Positions 14,736 to 18,333 of a stretch of DNA of 18,333 nt are shown piece by piece (the stretch's first letter is position 1; every line of letters begins with the position of its first letter). Under the pieces are notes generated by a model. That model did not search any database. It saw only the letters and a list, made by a program, of their open reading frames with translations, and had not been told where the DNA came from. Origin of the DNA: JAUSIF01 sp964620215 (lineage in GTDB: Bacteria; Pseudomonadota; Alphaproteobacteria; Rhizobiales; Xanthobacteraceae); NCBI GenBank assembly GCA_964620215.1, contig CAZUJE010000051.1, forward strand, positions 1 through 18,333, in the 5' to 3' direction. A program made the translations under genes and the position numbers.

Positions 14736-15767
14736 ATGAATTTCGCTGTACGTTTCATTGCGCTCGCGCTGCTTGTCTTCGCCGTAATACCCGCCAGCGC
14801 CCAGCAGACAACGCTCCGCGTCCATCAGATGCTGCCGGCCGTCGCGGCGGTGCCGACGAAATTCATCGCCGAATGGGCCAAAAAAGTTGAAGCCGACGCC
14901 AAGGGGACGATCAGGATCGAGCTTTATCCCTCGATGCAGCTTGGCGGAACGCCGCCGCAACTGTTCGATCAGGCGAAGGACGGCGTTGTCGATGTAATCT
15001 GGACGCTCACCGGCTACACCGTTGGCCGCTTCCCGAAGAGCGAGGTTTTTGAGCTTCCCTTTATCGGCGGCAATGCCGAGCACAGCCAGGCGATGTGGGA
15101 GTTCTACGAAAAACATCTCCGAGACGAATATAAGGAAGTGAAGGTTCTCGCCGTTCACACCCACGGCCCCGGCCTGATTCATGCCAAGGGCAATGGCGTG
15201 CGCAAACTCGAAGACCTGCAAGGCCTGAAACTACGCGGGCCATCGCGCGTCGTGAATAAATACATCGCGGCCCTCGGCGCCACGCCGATCGGCATGCCTG
15301 TGCCGCAAATGCCGGAAGCGCTTTCAAAAGGTTTGATCGATGCCACCGTGGTCCCGTGGGAAGTGACGGCACCGCTGCGCGTTGCTGAACTCGTGCAGAC
15401 GCATACGACATTCGCGGGCAACCGCAGCCTTTACGTCGCGACATTCGTGTTTGCGATGAACAAGGAGAAATTCGACAAGCTCACCCCCGAGCAGCAAAAA
15501 GCGATCGACCAGAACTCAGGTCTCTCGGCCTCCAAATGGATCGGCCGCGTGATGGACGAGGGTGACGGGCCGGGGCTCGCTGCGGCGAAGGCGCGCAACA
15601 ACACGATTCTGGCGCTCGATGCCGCCGAGACGAAACGCTGGAAGACCGCCGGCCAGAAGATCATCGACGATTGGATCGCGGAGATGACCGCCAAGGGCCA
15701 CAACGGCAGGCAACTCGTGGACGACGCCCGCGCCCTGATCGCGAAATATGCAGGACCGGAGGAATAA
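14736..15767 (+). CDS. TRAP transporter solute-binding protein, copy 3 (DctP family)
   Basis: This third tandem receptor gene encodes 343 residues with a Sec signal peptide ending at ASA (20-22). It keeps ELYPSMQLGG, LRGPSRVVNK, GMPVPQMPEALSKGLID, VVPWEV and GNRSLYVATF. It is the most divergent of the three, with TGYTVGRFP in place of PGYTPGRFP and the downstream block starting TPEQQKAIDQ. Its 73-base spacer holds a ribosome binding site (GGGGAGGA) and a TATTAT (14714-14719) that could serve as a -10, although no convincing -35 is seen. No terminator is visible after it, so the dehydrogenase gene 106 bases downstream may be cotranscribed. Confidence 0.94.
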   Translation: MNFAVRFIALALLVFAVIPASAQQTTLRVHQMLPAVAAVPTKFIAEWAKKVEADAKGTIRIELYPSMQLGGTPPQLFDQAKDGVVDVIWTLTGYTVGRFPKSEVFELPFIGGNAEHSQAMWEFYEKHLRDEYKEVKVLAVHTHGPGLIHAKGNGVRKLEDLQGLKLRGPSRVVNKYIAALGATPIGMPVPQMPEALSKGLIDATVVPWEVTAPLRVAELVQTHTTFAGNRSLYVATFVFAMNKEKFDKLTPEQQKAIDQNSGLSASKWIGRVMDEGDGPGLAAAKARNNTILALDAAETKRWKTAGQKIIDDWIAEMTAKGHNGRQLVDDARALIAKYAGPEE

Positions 15768-15873
15768 AACCGGAAGTCCGTCTGACGCACGAATTCAATC
15801 ACAATCGCTTTTCTGGACGCGCCGCTTCCGGCGGGCTATGTCCTTTCGCGAATTAAGAGGTGAGGAGAGAATA

Positions 15874-16647
15874 ATGGTTGCCATGATTGATCCCAAGACA
15901 TTGACCGTGCTCGTGACCGGTGCCACGTCCGGCTTCGGTGCCGCGACTGTCCGCCGTTTTCACAAGGCCGGCGCGCGCGTCATCGGCACGGGCCGCCGCA
16001 AGGACCGTCTCGACGCGCTCAAGAAGGAACTGGGCGACCGCTGTCATGTGCTGAATTTCGACATCACGGATCGCGCGGCAACCGAGAAAATGCTGACGGC
16101 GCTTCCGGCGGAGTTTTCCAAGGTTAACGTCGTGATCGCGAATGCCGGCGGCGCGGTAGGCCTCGACCCTGCGCAAAGCGCAAATCTCGACGACTGGGAT
16201 CAGATGATCGCCACCAACATCAATGGCGTCACTTATACCGTGCGCGCGACGCTGCCGGGCATGATGGAGCGCGATGAGGGACACATCGTCATTATCGGCT
16301 CCATCGCAGGCCGTTATCCCTATCCGGGCGGCAATGTCTATGGCGGCGTCAAAGCCTTCACCCATCAGTTCGCCATGAATGTCCGCTGCGACATTCTCGG
16401 GTCGAATATCCGCGTGACGTCGGTTGAGCCGGGTCTGGCGGAAACCGAGTTCTCCGTCGTCCGCTTCAAGGGCGACAAGGCAAAGGCCGACAAGGTCTAT
16501 GAAGGCGTGAAACCGATGGTGGCGGAAGACATCGCGGAGCAGATTTTCTTCGCCTGCACCATGCCGCGCCATGTGAACATCAACTCCATCGAGTCGATGG
16601 CGACGATGCAGGCCTGGTCGCCCTTCGCGATCAAGCGGAAGACGTAG
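15874..16647 (+). CDS. Short-chain dehydrogenase, YdfG-like (3-hydroxyacid dehydrogenase)
   Basis: This 257-residue classical SDR has the NAD(P)-binding TGATSGFG (residues 15-22), the NAG motif (N90) and a complete catalytic set S143, Y156 and K160. GRRKDRLDALKKELGD and the C-terminal MPRHVNINSIE region resemble E. coli YdfG, an NADP-dependent enzyme acting on 3-hydroxyacids such as L-allo-threonine, serine and 3-hydroxypropionate (malonic semialdehyde reductase). I chose ATG 15874 because GAGGAGAG lies just upstream; the open frame runs further up, but that sequence is not SDR-like. The position behind the TRAP receptor genes suggests it acts on the imported substrate. The YdfG resemblance is from memory of the sequence and not an alignment. 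Confidence 0.9.
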   Translation: MVAMIDPKTLTVLVTGATSGFGAATVRRFHKAGARVIGTGRRKDRLDALKKELGDRCHVLNFDITDRAATEKMLTALPAEFSKVNVVIANAGGAVGLDPAQSANLDDWDQMIATNINGVTYTVRATLPGMMERDEGHIVIIGSIAGRYPYPGGNVYGGVKAFTHQFAMNVRCDILGSNIRVTSVEPGLAETEFSVVRFKGDKAKADKVYEGVKPMVAEDIAEQIFFACTMPRHVNINSIESMATMQAWSPFAIKRKT

Positions 16648-16649
16648 TT

Positions 16650-16775
16650 GTCATTCCGGGGCGCGGCGAGCGAAGCAAGCCGCGAACCCGGAATCCATAG
16701 CCTCTGAATAAAATATTGAAGACCGGGATTATGGATCCCAGACTGCCTCGCTTGGCGCGAGGCATCCGGAATGAC
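16650..16775. repeat. Palindromic intergenic repeat element
   Basis: Outer arms GTCATTCCGG (16650-16659) and CCGGAATGAC (16766-16775) are perfect inverted copies. Inside them, a GGAATCCATA-type segment on the left pairs imperfectly with TTATGGATCCC on the right. A small stem, GCCTCG/CGAGGC (about 16745-16763), lies near the right end. The element fills the space between two converging genes. Elements with the same ends are, to my recollection, dispersed in many copies in Bradyrhizobium-like genomes. Only one copy is seen here. Confidence 0.72.
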
Positions 16776-16780
16776 GATCA

Positions 16781-17326
16781 CTACCGCGCCAGCATCACCG
16801 GAATGCCCCGGCTGCTTTTTCCATCGAAACGGTTGGCCGCGACGGGAACGAGCCGCGCGGTCACTTCGCCCATGTTATTGCGGAGTACGAGTTCGTTGTC
16901 GCTCATTTCCCAGGAGCGCAATCCGAAAAACTCTTCCGAGCAGCCCTGCTGCCCCTGCGCGGTGTAGCCGCGGCCCGCGCGTTCCTGAGACAGATTGATA
17001 ATGCAGAGCCTGCCGCCGTCGCTGAGCCGCCAGGAGCCGGCCATGATGTGCGCGGGAACGCCGTCCGGATAACCCGGACCGGCGACCAGCGGTCCGCCGC
17101 GCGGCCGCATCTGCGTGGAAACCTGCTGCGGAGCGTTCGGATCGGGCAGGGCGTTCGGGTTCGCGTCGGAGCGCGGCGAATAAATGTTCTGGTTTGGCAT
17201 CTGGCTCGGCATCCGGTTGTCATAGACCGGAGGCTTGGCGGTATTCGCAGGATCGGCGGTGGCGATGCAGCCCGCGAGCGTGGCCGACAGAACAAACGCA
17301 ATCGCTGGACGCATACGCAACAGCAT
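16781..17326 (-). CDS. Omp19-like lipoprotein, protease inhibitor (AprI/Inh) family
   Basis: This 181-residue predicted lipoprotein has lipobox LAGC (17-20), with lipidation at C20 after a signal peptide. A Pro/Asn/Gln-rich linker (about residues 25-85) is followed by a compact domain beginning near MAGSWRLSD. That domain has two Cys (in GRLCII and QGCSEEF) and ends NRFDGKSSRG...VMLAR. The order and the FDGK-type ending match Brucella Omp19 and the AprI/Inh metalloprotease inhibitor fold. The ribosome binding site GGGGGAAG lies 7 bases before the ATG. Known Omp19 protects the cell surface from proteases; the same job is inferred here. It converges on the dehydrogenase gene across the palindromic element. 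Confidence 0.82.
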   Translation of the reverse strand: MLLRMRPAIAFVLSATLAGCIATADPANTAKPPVYDNRMPSQMPNQNIYSPRSDANPNALPDPNAPQQVSTQMRPRGGPLVAGPGYPDGVPAHIMAGSWRLSDGGRLCIINLSQERAGRGYTAQGQQGCSEEFFGLRSWEMSDNELVLRNNMGEVTARLVPVAANRFDGKSSRGIPVMLAR

Positions 17327-17394
17327 TATGATTCTTCCCCCGAAGCCGGGAATTTAGCGCCTGTCCGTCCGCATTGCCACTGCGGCAGTCTGAC

Positions 17395-18042
17395 TCAAGC
17401 CTTCGCCGGTAACGGGTGACCGGGCATCAGATCATAAGGATGCCCCCAGTTCGGCAGCGCCCGCATCCGGTCCAGCCATTTTCCGATCGCGGGATAATCA
17501 GCCGCAATATCGAAGCCGTATTCCTCCGAGGGATAATAAAGATACGCTGTCATCGAAATGTCCGCGATGGTGGGCCGGTCTGTGATCAGCCATTCGCGGC
17601 CTTCGAGACGTTTGTTCACCACGCCGAGATTGTTGGTAAGGCGGCCCTTTAAGAACGCCATCGCGGCGGCATTATCGCCGGGCAGAAAATTCTTCAGCGC
17701 GCGGAACGGGCCGAGAAAGCCGTTCACTTTCTGGTTCTCGAAAATCATCCAGCGCAGCGCCTCGTAACGTTCGTCGTCGCCTTTGGTCGCGAATTTGCCG
17801 GTCTTGTCCGCGAGATAATTCAGGATCACACCCGACTGCGTGAGTTTCTTGTCGCCATCCACCAGCACCGGAATTTCACCCATCTCGTTCACACCGCCGC
17901 GATATTCCGGCGTGAGTTGTTCCTTCTTGCCGAAGAAATCCACCCAGACCGGCTCCCACTTCGCGCCGATCAGGTTGAGCATCAGGGCCGCGCGGTAGGC
18001 GTTTCCCGACTGCGCGAAGCAGTAGAGTTTGTATTCGGACAT
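17395..18042 (-). CDS. Glutathione S-transferase family protein
   Basis: This 215-residue protein has the two-domain GST layout. The thioredoxin-like N-terminal domain shows the glutathione-site blocks EIPVL (56-60) and TQSGVILNYL (68-77, with Q69-S70 expected to contact glutathione). C8 and S12 near the N-terminus are candidates for the activating residue. The all-helical C-terminal domain includes the conserved TIADISM N-capping region. A ribosome binding site (AGGAAAA) precedes the ATG. It starts 13 bases after mmsA on the same strand, so both are one operon. A GST next to an aldehyde dehydrogenase could help with reactive acyl or semialdehyde products, but the substrate is unknown. Confidence 0.92.
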   Translation of the reverse strand: MSEYKLYCFAQSGNAYRAALMLNLIGAKWEPVWVDFFGKKEQLTPEYRGGVNEMGEIPVLVDGDKKLTQSGVILNYLADKTGKFATKGDDERYEALRWMIFENQKVNGFLGPFRALKNFLPGDNAAAMAFLKGRLTNNLGVVNKRLEGREWLITDRPTIADISMTAYLYYPSEEYGFDIAADYPAIGKWLDRMRALPNWGHPYDLMPGHPLPAKA

Positions 18043-18055
18043 TGGATTTTCCTGT

Positions 18056-18333
18056 TTACTTCATCGTCGGAATGGTGAACTCGGCACCGTCCTTCACGCC
18101 GGACGGCCAGCGTGAGGTGACAGTTTTTGTCTTGGTATAAAACCGCACCGAATCCGGTCCGTGCTGGTTGAGGTCGCCGAAGATGGATTTCTTCCAGCCG
18201 CCGAAGGTGTGATAGGCGAGCGGCACCGGGATCGCGAAATTGATGCCGACCATGCCGACATCGACCTTGCTTGCGAAATCGCGCGCCGCGTCCCCGTCCC
18301 GGGTGAAGACCGAAACGCCGTTGCCGTATTCGT
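18056..18333 (-). CDS. mmsA: Methylmalonate-semialdehyde dehydrogenase, C-terminal part (partial)
   Basis: Only the last 92 codons are in the window; the gene continues past the right edge. The visible protein includes EYGNGVSVFTRDGDAA, GINFAIPVPLAYHTFGGWK and SIFGDLNQHGPDSVRFYTKT, all highly characteristic of MmsA. The enzyme is CoA-acylating and converts methylmalonate or malonate semialdehyde to propionyl-CoA or acetyl-CoA in valine, inositol and beta-alanine breakdown. The catalytic Cys lies outside the window. The stop is 13 bases before the GST start. The partial coding frame begins with two bases of a codon at 18332-18333. Confidence 0.95.
   Translation of the reverse strand, partial: EYGNGVSVFTRDGDAARDFASKVDVGMVGINFAIPVPLAYHTFGGWKKSIFGDLNQHGPDSVRFYTKTKTVTSRWPSGVKDGAEFTIPTMK

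Overview
The window reads as a GC-rich alphaproteobacterial chromosome. A Rhizobiales origin, Bradyrhizobiaceae/Xanthobacteraceae-like, is the best guess. The support is the adjacent psd-pssA pair, a Brucella Omp19-like lipoprotein, rhizobial-type CysRS and MmsA sequences, and a GTCATTCCGG...CCGGAATGAC palindromic element of a kind I recall from such genomes. A run of exactly 100 N shows this is a draft scaffold. I see no rRNA, tRNA, CRISPR array, phage or insertion sequence, and no gene-free stretch longer than 300 bases.

Left part (1-6000). cysS, a GNAT acetyltransferase gene and cimA form a tightly packed plus-strand operon with two ATGA overlaps. cysS is a mosaic: its middle is AT-rich and carries about 165 extra codons. 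cimA contains the assembly gap. Three minus-strand genes follow: a DUF3750 membrane protein ending one base from cimA, a LOG-family phosphoribohydrolase, and a secreted hypothetical protein.

Centre (6000-10110). An ArsR-family regulator with a Cys-X-Cys motif sits directly in front of an Atm1/HMT1-type ABC exporter. Its promoter appears to make a leaderless transcript and to be covered by an inverted repeat. Next comes the phosphatidylethanolamine pathway pair in reverse reaction order, psd then pssA.

Right part (10280-18333). A TRAP transporter has its small (DctQ) and large (DctM) membrane genes followed by three tandem, closely related periplasmic solute-binding protein genes. Strong intrinsic terminators lie after the first and second of these. 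A YdfG-like short-chain dehydrogenase gene follows. On the opposite strand are an Omp19-like lipoprotein, a glutathione S-transferase, and the 3' end of mmsA. TRAP uptake next to a 3-hydroxyacid dehydrogenase and MmsA suggests use of a small hydroxy-acid, but this is inference.

The two most unusual items are the three-receptor TRAP locus and the mosaic, enlarged cysteinyl-tRNA synthetase.
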